A stretch of DNA of 7,692 nucleotides. Source: an uncultured Pirellula sp. (GTDB lineage Bacteria; Planctomycetota; Planctomycetia; Pirellulales; Pirellulaceae). The notes beneath the pieces were generated by a model, which worked only from the letters and a program-made list of their open reading frames with translations, was not told the origin of the DNA and searched no databases. Shown here in pieces: positions 1-6,738 of the stretch. The stretch spans positions 1-7,692 of the forward strand of contig CAITIF010000591.1 of the NCBI GenBank assembly GCA_903892365.1. Direction: 5' to 3'. A program made the translations under genes and the position numbers. Every line of letters starts with the position of its first letter. The stretch's first letter is position 1.

Positions 1-1463
1 GCAAACCTGAGCATGCTTGCAGGAAATCCAACGGCCGTGAACCCTGGGTGACTGGTCGCTGGATAGGGTCCACCGTGGTTCATCGCAGAACTGACCGCAA
101 CCCCTGTAGGCATTTTGTCATTGAGCAACCGTCCAACACGTTGAGCCAGCGCGTCGGCAATCGCCAAATAGGACACATCGTCATCGCCCTTCGTAGAACT
201 GTAGATGGATCCGGTCAAGTTGCCTTCGAGAGAGCGAATGATACTGCGAATCTGTTCCAAATCTTTGCACAGAATCACCAGGACTGCATTTCCAAACGCT
301 TCCGTCTGGAAAACATGTGGGTCCTTTGCAAATTGGTCACCAGATATTTGCATGACGGTGTTGGCGACAGCACATCGCACTCCTTCTAGCTTGCTGCCAC
401 CCGCCAGCAATTTTGCACCGGCATCCGTTAACACTTGAATACTGGCCAGCAACGTACGCTCGACGCTTGGGGATAGCAGTGTGCCTGGTGTGCTGGCAGC
501 ATACTTGGCCACAACCATCTCCAGAAACTTTTTGGATTCGGCGTTGTTCACTAATAACAGCATACCCGGATTGGTACAAAACTGACCGGCTGCCATCAGA
601 CCGCTGGTCACATATTCATCGACCAAAGCTTCAAGACGTTCTTGCAATGCGCCTGGCATAAACACCACCGGGTTCACGCTGGATAGCTCCGCATAAAAAG
701 GTTTGCCAACCCGGTCCGCGACGGCCTTAAGCTTCAAGCCAGCGGATCTTGCACCTGTATATCCCGCTGCGGCAAGTCTCGGGTCGGCGATCAGTCGTTC
801 ACCATCTTCGTGAGACGTGCGATAAATCAGTTGAGCTAGTCCGATAGGCATGGAGGTGGCAGCAATCGACTGCGATGCCAAAAGGCCGAATCGTTCGGAC
901 GTTTCAGGATGCGAGGAGTTTGCCTTGGCGATTACGGGATTTCCGGCAGCGATGGCCGAAGCAAAGTCTCCACCCGCAATGCTGTTGAAAGCGAAGGGAA
1001 AATTGTTTGGCCCGAAAACACAAACGGGCCCAATGGCTTGGTAGCAGGAACGTAGCTTGCCTTTGGAATCAATGGTCGCCATTCGCCAGGATTGATCGCG
1101 AGCCGACGCGGCTGCTTGACGCAGCTGATTCAAAGTTCGCGGCAATTCGACATCCGCAAGTCGAGGCGACTTTGGTAGCCCGGATTCGGAATGAGCTAGC
1201 TCGACCAACGTGTCCTTGTCCGCTTCAATTGCGTTTGCATAATGCTCCAAAAAGTCAGCGAATCTTTCCGGTGGTAAGGAGCGGCACTCTAAAAAAGCAG
1301 CCTCGGCCGCTGACAGAATGGATTCGCAATCAACCCATTCACTTATCGGGAATTTCGCCGCGTTGGCTACTCCCAGATTCGGGTTGGTAGATTGGAACGT
1401 CGAACTAAATTGGCCGCTGGTCCACTGTCCGTTGATTAGTACTTTTTTGACGTCGTTGTTCAT
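1..1463 (-). CDS. NADP-type aldehyde dehydrogenase, probable alpha-ketoglutarate semialdehyde (2,5-dioxovalerate) dehydrogenase, 3'-truncated
   Basis: The reading frame opens with ATG at 1463 and is open for 487 codons to the window edge, so only roughly the last 30-40 residues of a usual ~520-residue family member are missing. The predicted cytoplasmic enzyme oxidises a semialdehyde to the acid with NAD(P)+. Visible aldehyde dehydrogenase landmarks are: oxyanion Asn154 in GPNNFPFAFN; Lys180 in VIAKANSSHP, a cofactor-binding position; a GYTGARSAG cofactor loop at 234-242; general base Glu259 in YAELSSVNPV; nucleophile Cys296 in AAGQFCTNPG; Glu388 in QTEAFGNA; and MNHGGPYPATSHPG near the end. 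The ELSSVNP, GQFCTNPG and HGGPYPATS signatures are those of the KGSADH branch, which completes hydroxyproline, glucarate/galactarate or oxidative arabinose catabolism. Substrate assignment is therefore by family only. There is no clear Shine-Dalgarno sequence. The gene is divergent from the S9 peptidase. Aldehyde dehydrogenase is near certain; the KGSADH call is likely. Confidence 0.88.
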   Translation of the reverse strand, partial: MNNDVKKVLINGQWTSGQFSSTFQSTNPNLGVANAAKFPISEWVDCESILSAAEAAFLECRSLPPERFADFLEHYANAIEADKDTLVELAHSESGLPKSPRLADVELPRTLNQLRQAAASARDQSWRMATIDSKGKLRSCYQAIGPVCVFGPNNFPFAFNSIAGGDFASAIAAGNPVIAKANSSHPETSERFGLLASQSIAATSMPIGLAQLIYRTSHEDGERLIADPRLAAAGYTGARSAGLKLKAVADRVGKPFYAELSSVNPVVFMPGALQERLEALVDEYVTSGLMAAGQFCTNPGMLLLVNNAESKKFLEMVVAKYAASTPGTLLSPSVERTLLASIQVLTDAGAKLLAGGSKLEGVRCAVANTVMQISGDQFAKDPHVFQTEAFGNAVLVILCKDLEQIRSIIRSLEGNLTGSIYSSTKGDDDVSYLAIADALAQRVGRLLNDKMPTGVAVSSAMNHGGPYPATSHPGFTAVGFPASMLRF

Positions 1464-1505
1464 GATTCTTTGCCCATCTTTGGAGATTGTTCTACTTAGA
1501 CCAGG

Positions 1506-1533
1506 ATTCTAAGGGGCGAATTCGCTACGACAA
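1506..1533 (-). promoter_or_regulatory. Candidate leftward promoter for the aldehyde dehydrogenase
   Basis: Read on the minus strand, TTGTCG (1533-1528, four of six matches) is followed after 16 bp by TAGAAT (1511-1506, five of six). This would start transcription near 1499, about 35 nt before the ATG at 1463. The position suits the gene, but the match is only moderate. Confidence 0.35.
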
Positions 1534-1558
1534 TCCCTGAACGTTCGAATTAATCAGA

Positions 1559-1586
1559 CTGACATGGCGGACTAGCCGTTTATAAT
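1559..1586 (+). promoter_or_regulatory. Sigma70-like promoter for the S9 peptidase
   Basis: A perfect -10 box TATAAT (1581-1586) follows a -35 box CTGACA (1559-1564, five of six consensus bases) with a 16-bp spacer. Transcription would start near 1593 and give a leader of about 50 nt before the ATG at 1645. This is the best promoter match I found in the window. It is a sequence match only. Confidence 0.62.
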
Positions 1587-1644
1587 ATGGCTCGATGAGC
1601 GTCCAATTTTTTGATCGTCACCCATTTGAGTGTTTGGTTGCAAG

Positions 1645-4071
1645 ATGAAGCAGGCTGTTTTTTTCGTAAGGTTTTCAATTTCGGCAATCGTTGCTGGTAC
1701 GCTCTTGTTGATGATGATCGCGCTATCCGCACGCGGCGATGATTCCTTAGAGGAACTGTCGCAAAGCTATTCACTTCGCACCAATGGGAAGGTTTATCGA
1801 GAATCCTTTCGACCCAAATGGCTTCCTGAAGGTTCTCGATTTTGGTACCAGATAAAAACCGGAGAACAATCAAAAGAGTTCGTCTTGGTCAATCCGGAAA
1901 AAGGTACTGTCGTACGAAGCGAGACAGCCAAGGGCCTAGGCATCGAGACCACCGATCGTCTACAAACCTCGCTCGCGACACCTCTAGCTCGCAGACGCTC
2001 GCGCACGACTGGCGAGGCAGCTCAGTTCTCCATTAGCAATCAGTGGAATGAAGCGGTTGACGTTTTTTGGTTAGATCCGGAAGGAACCAAAAGACAGTAT
2101 GGTACCTTGGAGCCTGGGCAGCAGAGCGAGTTCTCCACCTACCAAGGGCACGTCTGGCTTCTCAGTGACTTGAAGGGGGAGATGCTTGGAAGGTTCGAAG
2201 CCGACTCTAACGCCCTGGATGTCATTGTCGATGGTCGACCCAACCAAGCCCAAGGTCTTGCTTCGCCTCCTGGACAGTCCGACAATGAGAAACCGGTGTT
2301 AAAGCTAGAGAACCCGTCCCCCAATGGCAAATGGGGAATCCGATTTCGCAAGAATAATGTCCAGCTAGTTGCCCTCGATGCGACTCAATCCAACCTAGAG
2401 ACCACTTCGCTTACGGAGGCAGGCAACAGCGAGGCATTTTTCCGAGGCCCCGTGGTATGGTCACCCGATTCCAATTTCTGCATCGTTTCTTACGTCAAAG
2501 ACGCTAAACGACGTGAAGTTGTCGCGGTCGATTCCTCGCCTCACGATCAACTTCAACCCAAGCTTCTTCGATACGATTACTTGAAGCCTGGCGACGAACT
2601 ACCCCAGGTACAGCCCGTTCTGATCGATGTTGCCGGCAAGACGGCAACCATCGTGAATGATCCTTTGTTCGTCAATCACTATACGGAAGATGGTACGTTC
2701 CAAGGCCACTGGTCTCCAAGCAGCGAAGAGTTCTACTTCGATTTCAATCAGCGAGGGCACCAACTATACCGAATTCTGGCCCTCCATTCCAAAACCAAAA
2801 TCGTTCGAACAGTCGTCGAAGAGCAAAGTAACACAGCCATCGAATACAACGAAAAAACTTGGCGGGATTGGATCGAAGCGACTGGCGAACTGCTATGGAT
2901 GAGCGAGCGAGATGGCTGGGCACATCTTTGGTTGGTGGACGTGCCGTCCGGGAAGATAAAAAATCAAATAACGAAAGGGGAATGGGTCGTTCGACAAGTG
3001 CTTCACGTCGACCATGCATCGCGCCAAGTGTGGTTTCTCGCCGGAGGAAATCGCCCAGGCATTGACCCCTACTATCGACAACTTTGCCGAGTCAATCTCG
3101 ACGGCAGTGATTTTGTTTGCTTGACCGAAGGGGATGGGGATCACAGAGTCGAGTTCTCACCTGATCGAACTTTCTTCATCGATCGTTGGTCCCGAGTCGA
3201 CCAACCTACAGTTACCGAACTTCGCCGCAGCCAAGACGGAAGCTTGGTTTGTGAACTCGAACGAGGTGAGATCAACGAACTTATCGATTCGGGCTGGACC
3301 GTTCCTGAACGATTTGTTGCGAAAGGTCGGGATGGAAAAACAGATATTTACGGGATCATGATCAAACCATCCCATTTTGATCCTAATAAAAAATACCCTA
3401 TCGTCGAGGAAGTGTATGCCGGTCCGCATGGATCCTTTACTCCGAAACGATTCGACAAATTGATTCGGCAGCATACGCTCGCGGAGCTAGGGTTTATCGT
3501 TGTCCAATCCGATGGAATGGGCACCGATGATCGCGGCAAGGCCTTTCATGATGTCTCTTGGAAGAACTTGGAAGATGCAGGATTCCAAGATCGGATCGCT
3601 TGGATCAAAGCTGCCGCAAAAGAACGCCCATGGATGGACTTGAGTCGCGTTGGCATTCATGGTGGGTCGGCGGGTGGCCAAAACGCCATGCGAGCTCTGA
3701 TCGATCACCATGATTTTTATCATGTCGCCGTCGCAGATTGCGGCTGCCACGATAACCGCATGGACAAGATTTGGTGGAATGAACAATGGCTTGGCTGGCC
3801 GCTGGACGATTCCTACGTTCGAAGCTCCAACGTCCAACACGCTTCAAGAATGAAGGGCAAATTGCTTTTGATCGTTGGCGAATTGGATACCAATGTAGAC
3901 CCTGCTTCTACCATGCAGGTCGTTAGCGCGCTCCAAAAGGCAAACAAGTACTTCGAGTATATGCCGATCGCCGGGGCCGGTCACGGGGCAGCTGAAACCC
4001 CCTATGGCAACATGAGACGGATGGAGTTTCTGAAGCGACATCTACTGCCTGAACCCCATAAGTCGGAATAA
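1645..4071 (+). CDS. Secreted S9-family (DPP-IV-like) prolyl peptidase with an N-terminal VHL beta-like domain
   Basis: This 808-residue exported serine peptidase should release short proline-containing pieces from peptide N-termini, as S9B enzymes do. Residues 1-31 form a signal peptide (KQAVFFVRF, a hydrophobic core, then ARG before DD) with no lipobox cysteine. Residues 128-197 resemble the pVHL beta domain. About 215-530 is a DPP-IV-type beta-propeller with blade motifs such as VVWSPDSNF, GHWSPSSEEF and VEFSPDRTF. About 570-805 is the alpha/beta-hydrolase domain, with oxyanion Tyr591 in VEEVYAGPHG, nucleophile Ser675 in GIHGGSAGGQ, Asp748 in GELDTNVDP and His780 in GAGHGA. The elbow GGSAGG differs from the usual GWSYGG. 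I do not see the canonical DW-x-YEEE amino-terminus-binding motif, although DWIEATGE lies in the propeller, so strict dipeptidyl specificity is unproven. The ATG at 1645 was chosen over the GTG at 1630 because it starts the signal peptide directly. The gene's stop is one base from the convergent neighbour's stop. Confidence 0.92.
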   Translation: MKQAVFFVRFSISAIVAGTLLLMMIALSARGDDSLEELSQSYSLRTNGKVYRESFRPKWLPEGSRFWYQIKTGEQSKEFVLVNPEKGTVVRSETAKGLGIETTDRLQTSLATPLARRRSRTTGEAAQFSISNQWNEAVDVFWLDPEGTKRQYGTLEPGQQSEFSTYQGHVWLLSDLKGEMLGRFEADSNALDVIVDGRPNQAQGLASPPGQSDNEKPVLKLENPSPNGKWGIRFRKNNVQLVALDATQSNLETTSLTEAGNSEAFFRGPVVWSPDSNFCIVSYVKDAKRREVVAVDSSPHDQLQPKLLRYDYLKPGDELPQVQPVLIDVAGKTATIVNDPLFVNHYTEDGTFQGHWSPSSEEFYFDFNQRGHQLYRILALHSKTKIVRTVVEEQSNTAIEYNEKTWRDWIEATGELLWMSERDGWAHLWLVDVPSGKIKNQITKGEWVVRQVLHVDHASRQVWFLAGGNRPGIDPYYRQLCRVNLDGSDFVCLTEGDGDHRVEFSPDRTFFIDRWSRVDQPTVTELRRSQDGSLVCELERGEINELIDSGWTVPERFVAKGRDGKTDIYGIMIKPSHFDPNKKYPIVEEVYAGPHGSFTPKRFDKLIRQHTLAELGFIVVQSDGMGTDDRGKAFHDVSWKNLEDAGFQDRIAWIKAAAKERPWMDLSRVGIHGGSAGGQNAMRALIDHHDFYHVAVADCGCHDNRMDKIWWNEQWLGWPLDDSYVRSSNVQHASRMKGKLLLIVGELDTNVDPASTMQVVSALQKANKYFEYMPIAGAGHGAAETPYGNMRRMEFLKRHLLPEPHKSE
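2026..2235 (+). other. VHL beta-like domain coding segment inside the S9 peptidase
   Basis: Residues 128-197 align with the beta domain of human pVHL as I remember it. The clearest stretch is W-x8-9-Y-x-TL-x-PG followed by STYQGHVWLLSD, against pVHL HSYRGHLWLFRD. Equivalents of pVHL Trp88, Tyr98, Tyr112, His115 and Trp117 are Trp142, Tyr152, Tyr166, His169 and Trp171. Ser111 is replaced by Thr165 and His110 by Ser164. The alpha domain of pVHL, which binds elongin C, has no counterpart, since a propeller follows directly. The likely role is ligand or substrate binding outside the cytoplasm rather than anything to do with ubiquitin. Confidence 0.8.
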
Positions 4072-4072
4072 G

Positions 4073-5515
4073 CTACGCCCCGAATGCCTCAACGGTTCTG
4101 GCTGGACGCAGGCCGGTTTCAGGCTGATTGGATTCGGACTGTCTAGAAGTGTCGGTTCGCTCCGTCATGGCGATCAACTCATCCCGATAAACCTGACTCA
4201 TTCCAAGAGCCATCATCAAAATGGTGTTCTCGATCGAAGAAAACGTAACCTCGTGAAATGCCATTTGGATGGCATGCACAACGACCACGCAAAAGGTGAA
4301 CACAGAACTGCTCCGGGCCATAGGGGAAGACATGGGATGTATCCAAACGATCCAGCTGTTTCGAATTAAACTGACCGCTGCAATCGTGTACAACGTGGCA
4401 CCAATCAATCCCAAGTCGACCAGCAAACTCAAGTACGAGTTGTGGTGGACGTAGCCTCGTATGGATTCAAGACGAATGCTGGTGGTCCGATCGTCTAAAT
4501 ACATCTTGCTATTGACTTGAAACTGATTGAAACCGAATCCGGTGATGGGAGAGTCTTGGAACATCTTCCACGACACATAAGCAAACGCTCCTCGCATACG
4601 AGTGCTCTCCAGGGTCTCCGCCTCCGAGTATTCGCGTTTGAAGGCGACCAAGCTGGGACCAATCAATAGACCGCCTACGATACCGAAAACCAAGATCGAA
4701 CCAAGCACTACGGTGCGTATCTTTCCTTGTAGCATGGTAGCCAGAAGAATCACAATAATCGCTGCAGCACCCATCCAAATGCTCCTCGTGTACGTTGTGA
4801 AGATCGCGGCCAGAAATAGTGGGGTTAGTGTAAATGCCAGCATCCAAGCCCATCGCTGATGCGAGTATAACCAAACAGGAAAAACCCAAAGTGCGATCAG
4901 ACAAAGATTCAAACACATGCCAAGCTGGATGGATTGCAACATGGGGCCGCGTGCTCGGCCAAAGTGAATACCCAGTTTGGGGTCACCAATGAAACTTGGA
5001 AACACGAACGACCATTGCTTCGTGATTTCAAAAATGGCTGTTACGCTTAAATAGATGCCGAATAACAACACAACGGTGATCGCTGGCCACACGTTTCGAT
5101 TCTGCAAATTCGTGTGGCGTATCAGGCAGAACAGAAAAGCTGGAATCAAGTAACCGTTGATCAAGTGAGCAAGAGTCGGCGGTTGACCTGGGATCTCACG
5201 ACCGATAGGAGTCATCAACGCGCTCAAACTCAGCCAAGCAAGAAACAAAAATAGCCAAACATCACTGGCAGTTAGATTGCGCAATCGACTTCGCCGATTC
5301 CACAGATCGTACGCAAACTGCGCCAACAAGGCTATCAACCAAACACGGTCAACCGTAGCAGAGATACCAACTAGCTTGACCGAAACATAAAGAGGAGGAA
5401 AGACGCTGGTTGCAACCAGGAATAATGCTGTTCCCGTAAGAATATCATGGTATCGGATAACGGCTACGAACCAAACCGCAACTGCTAGCCCCATCAGCAA
5501 AACCACCAGCTCCAC
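4073..5515 (-). CDS. O-antigen ligase / polysaccharide polymerase-like membrane protein (Wzy_C-type)
   Basis: This 480-residue inner-membrane protein is predicted to join or polymerise lipid-linked glycan chains on the periplasmic side. Hydrophobic segments run from residue 2 to about 440, roughly ten to twelve helices. The large periplasmic loop around 290-360 holds the family hallmarks: GFGFNQF (326-332) and HHNSYLSLLVDLGLIG beginning at His357, where ligases carry their conserved histidine. TYTRSIWMG (241-249, Arg244) is the other conserved stretch. The last 35 residues are hydrophilic. The start is GTG at 5515, supported by AGAGGG (5526-5521) five bases upstream, the clearest ribosome binding site in the window. 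Its partners appear to be the deacetylase and glycosyltransferase across the divergent gap. Sequence cannot tell ligase (WaaL) from polymerase (Wzy) or the related protein glycosyltransferases. Confidence 0.85.
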   Translation of the reverse strand: MELVVLLMGLAVAVWFVAVIRYHDILTGTALFLVATSVFPPLYVSVKLVGISATVDRVWLIALLAQFAYDLWNRRSRLRNLTASDVWLFLFLAWLSLSALMTPIGREIPGQPPTLAHLINGYLIPAFLFCLIRHTNLQNRNVWPAITVVLLFGIYLSVTAIFEITKQWSFVFPSFIGDPKLGIHFGRARGPMLQSIQLGMCLNLCLIALWVFPVWLYSHQRWAWMLAFTLTPLFLAAIFTTYTRSIWMGAAAIIVILLATMLQGKIRTVVLGSILVFGIVGGLLIGPSLVAFKREYSEAETLESTRMRGAFAYVSWKMFQDSPITGFGFNQFQVNSKMYLDDRTTSIRLESIRGYVHHNSYLSLLVDLGLIGATLYTIAAVSLIRNSWIVWIHPMSSPMARSSSVFTFCVVVVHAIQMAFHEVTFSSIENTILMMALGMSQVYRDELIAMTERTDTSRQSESNQPETGLRPARTVEAFGA

Positions 5516-5520
5516 GACAA

Positions 5521-5526
5521 CCCTCT
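5521..5526 (-). promoter_or_regulatory. Shine-Dalgarno site fixing the GTG start at 5515
   Basis: AGAGGG on the minus strand sits five bases before GTG at 5515. It supports that non-ATG start over the later in-frame ATG seven codons downstream, which would remove part of the first membrane helix. Confidence 0.6.
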
Positions 5527-5652
5527 TTTCACTTTTCCACAGTTTGTGTTCTCGTTTTGCTCAGTGAACGCTCGATTCGTATCATCGGCAAGCCAAGTTG
5601 CAAATCATTGAAATAGATCTGTCCGCAACGAGGGTAAAGTCGCGCAGGCCGG

Positions 5653-5670
5653 CATAATCGACATAATCGA
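5653..5670. repeat. Perfect 9-bp tandem repeat CATAATCGA x2
   Basis: CATAATCGA occurs twice head to tail (5653-5661 and 5662-5670) and runs into TATTTTTTC. Two adjacent copies in a divergent promoter region suggest a regulator binding site, but two copies of a 9-mer may also arise by slippage. Confidence 0.7.
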
Positions 5671-5681
5671 TATTTTTTCAA
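5654..5681 (-). promoter_or_regulatory. Weak candidate leftward promoter for the O-antigen ligase-like gene
   Basis: On the minus strand TTGAAA (5681-5676, five of six matches) is followed after 16 bp by GATTAT (5659-5654, four of six). Its -10 box lies within the 9-bp tandem repeat, so a factor bound there could block it. The leader would be about 130 nt. Confidence 0.25.
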
Positions 5682-5763
5682 CTTCGGTTGAGTGATTTCA
5701 TCAGCAAACGGAATTCAAGGATAGGCCAGACTCCAAACCTGAGCCAAGTTTCAAATGGACAAG

Positions 5764-5785
5764 TAGAAACAGTCTAGAAACAGCC
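5764..5785. repeat. 11-bp tandem repeat TAGAAACAG(T/C)C x2
   Basis: TAGAAACAGTC (5764-5774) is followed directly by TAGAAACAGCC (5775-5785). The copies differ at one base and are spaced by 11 bp, close to one DNA helical turn. They lie 24 bp before the deacetylase ATG, where an operator or leader element would sit. Confidence 0.65.
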
Positions 5786-5808
5786 TTGCAACTTCCCCCA
5801 AGATATCG

Positions 5809-6717
5809 ATGTTTGTATCGCGTCGAGAGCTAATACTGACCCTTTACCGATGGATGACCCGAGCCCAAAGAGCTCAGCTAACTAAGTCATTCGAAAAGTC
5901 CTGCGCATTTCCCGCGTGCATTCTCTTCTACCACCGCGTTGCCAATCATGCGAAGAACGGTTGGTCCATTCGAAATAAAAACTTCGAACGCCAGATGGAC
6001 TGGATCCAGCATCATGCGACTCCAGCCTCGCTCGATGAAATCCGACTTTCGCAGCTGAAGGGAAGCCGAAGTAAGGCCATGGTGGGTGTTACGTTCGACG
6101 ATGGTTATGGTGAAAACTGCGAGTTTGCGATCCCGCTTTTGGTCGAACGTAAGATCCCAGTCACCTACTTCGTTAGTACCCATTATGTTGAAACCGGCGA
6201 GCCCTTTCAACACGATATCGCGAACGGAAATCCGCTCCGTCCTAACACCATTGCAGAAGTGAAAAGAATGGCTTCGGATGGAATTGAAATCGGAGCCCAC
6301 TCGCACACCCACATTGATTTCGGAAAATCACTTGGCAAGAAGCAACTGAAGATCGAAATCAGCGATGTTCGAAAGAAGCTTCAGGATTGGACGGGGCAGT
6401 CGATCGATTACTTCGCTTTCCCGTATGGGCTCAAGGCAAACATTACCCAGGTTGCGATCGATGCGGTCTTCGAAGCTGGCCACAAAAGCTTTGTTTGTGC
6501 GGCTGGCGGTTTTAATTTACCGGGCGGAAAGGCAAATCATCTCGTGCGTTGCCATGGAGAACCTGGTTTTGCCGCCGTCATGAACTGGCTTACTTTTGAT
6601 CCCCGCAAAGTTTATAGTCGCAGTCCTATCGAATTCCAAAACCATGATCTTCAAGCTCCTACGCTTCGCCAGAAAACTTTAGTCGTACCGGAAAGTAGCC
6701 ATGCCGTCCTCAACTAG
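5809..6717 (+). CDS. NodB-type polysaccharide deacetylase
   Basis: This 302-residue carbohydrate esterase 4-like enzyme is predicted to remove N- or O-acetyl groups from a sugar polymer or its lipid-linked precursor. The domain begins with ILFYHRVAN (38-46). Motif 1 is TFDDGYGEN, with catalytic-base Asp97 and metal-binding Asp98. Motif 2 is GAHSHTHID, with metal ligands His164 and His168. FAFPYG (202-207) replaces the arginine-containing motif 3 of chitin and peptidoglycan deacetylases and is the form I recall from exopolysaccharide clusters. No signal peptide is visible: the N-terminus is basic with only a short hydrophobic stretch, so it may act in the cytoplasm or at the membrane face. The ATG at 5809 lacks a Shine-Dalgarno sequence. 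The next gene follows after 21 bp, indicating an operon. The family call is firm; the substrate is unknown. Confidence 0.9.
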   Translation: MFVSRRELILTLYRWMTRAQRAQLTKSFEKSCAFPACILFYHRVANHAKNGWSIRNKNFERQMDWIQHHATPASLDEIRLSQLKGSRSKAMVGVTFDDGYGENCEFAIPLLVERKIPVTYFVSTHYVETGEPFQHDIANGNPLRPNTIAEVKRMASDGIEIGAHSHTHIDFGKSLGKKQLKIEISDVRKKLQDWTGQSIDYFAFPYGLKANITQVAIDAVFEAGHKSFVCAAGGFNLPGGKANHLVRCHGEPGFAAVMNWLTFDPRKVYSRSPIEFQNHDLQAPTLRQKTLVVPESSHAVLN

Positions 6718-6738
6718 ATTGTCAGAAGCGACAGGTAC

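Larger units (their letters stand above)
1464..1644. promoter_or_regulatory. Divergent intergenic region between the dehydrogenase and the S9 peptidase
   Basis: These 181 bases separate two start codons on opposite strands and must carry promoters for both genes. I see a strong rightward promoter (1559-1586) and a weaker leftward candidate (1506-1533). A perfect 10-bp palindrome, GCGAATTCGC at 1516-1525, lies inside the spacer of the leftward candidate and could be an operator half, although EcoRI-like palindromes also occur by chance. No coding sequence is apparent here. Shared control of the two genes is inferred from the arrangement only. Confidence 0.6.
5516..5808. promoter_or_regulatory. 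Divergent intergenic region of the polysaccharide genes with two tandem repeats
   Basis: These 293 bases between divergent start codons contain no convincing coding frame. They hold a 9-bp tandem repeat (5653-5670) followed by an AT-rich run, and an 11-bp near-tandem repeat (5764-5785) just before the deacetylase start. I found no good rightward sigma70 promoter. A leftward candidate overlaps the 9-bp repeat. The region probably controls both the ligase-like gene and the deacetylase/glycosyltransferase pair, which is inferred from position. Confidence 0.55.

Noticed and set aside
48..661. Several short open frames on both strands at 48-661
   Set aside because: They are out of frame with the aldehyde dehydrogenase, which is open throughout with family motifs in order. 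None shows a recognisable domain.
1630..1644. GTG start at 1630 for the S9 peptidase
   Set aside because: It only adds five residues (MFGCK) before the methionine that begins a normal signal peptide, and no ribosome site favours it. The added Cys is too close to the start to be a lipobox.
4509..4916. 135-residue minus-strand open frame
   Set aside because: It lies inside the ligase-like gene in another frame, and the ligase frame carries the conserved motifs and membrane segments.
5653..5785. CRISPR or larger repeat array in the intergenic region
   Set aside because: There are only two copies of each short unit with no spacers, which fits binding sites or slippage rather than an array.
5666..5810. 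Inverted 8-mers ATCGATAT (5666-5673) and ATATCGAT (5803-5810)
   Set aside because: They are 129 bp apart, built on the common ATCGAT word and one overlaps a start codon. Chance is the simpler explanation.
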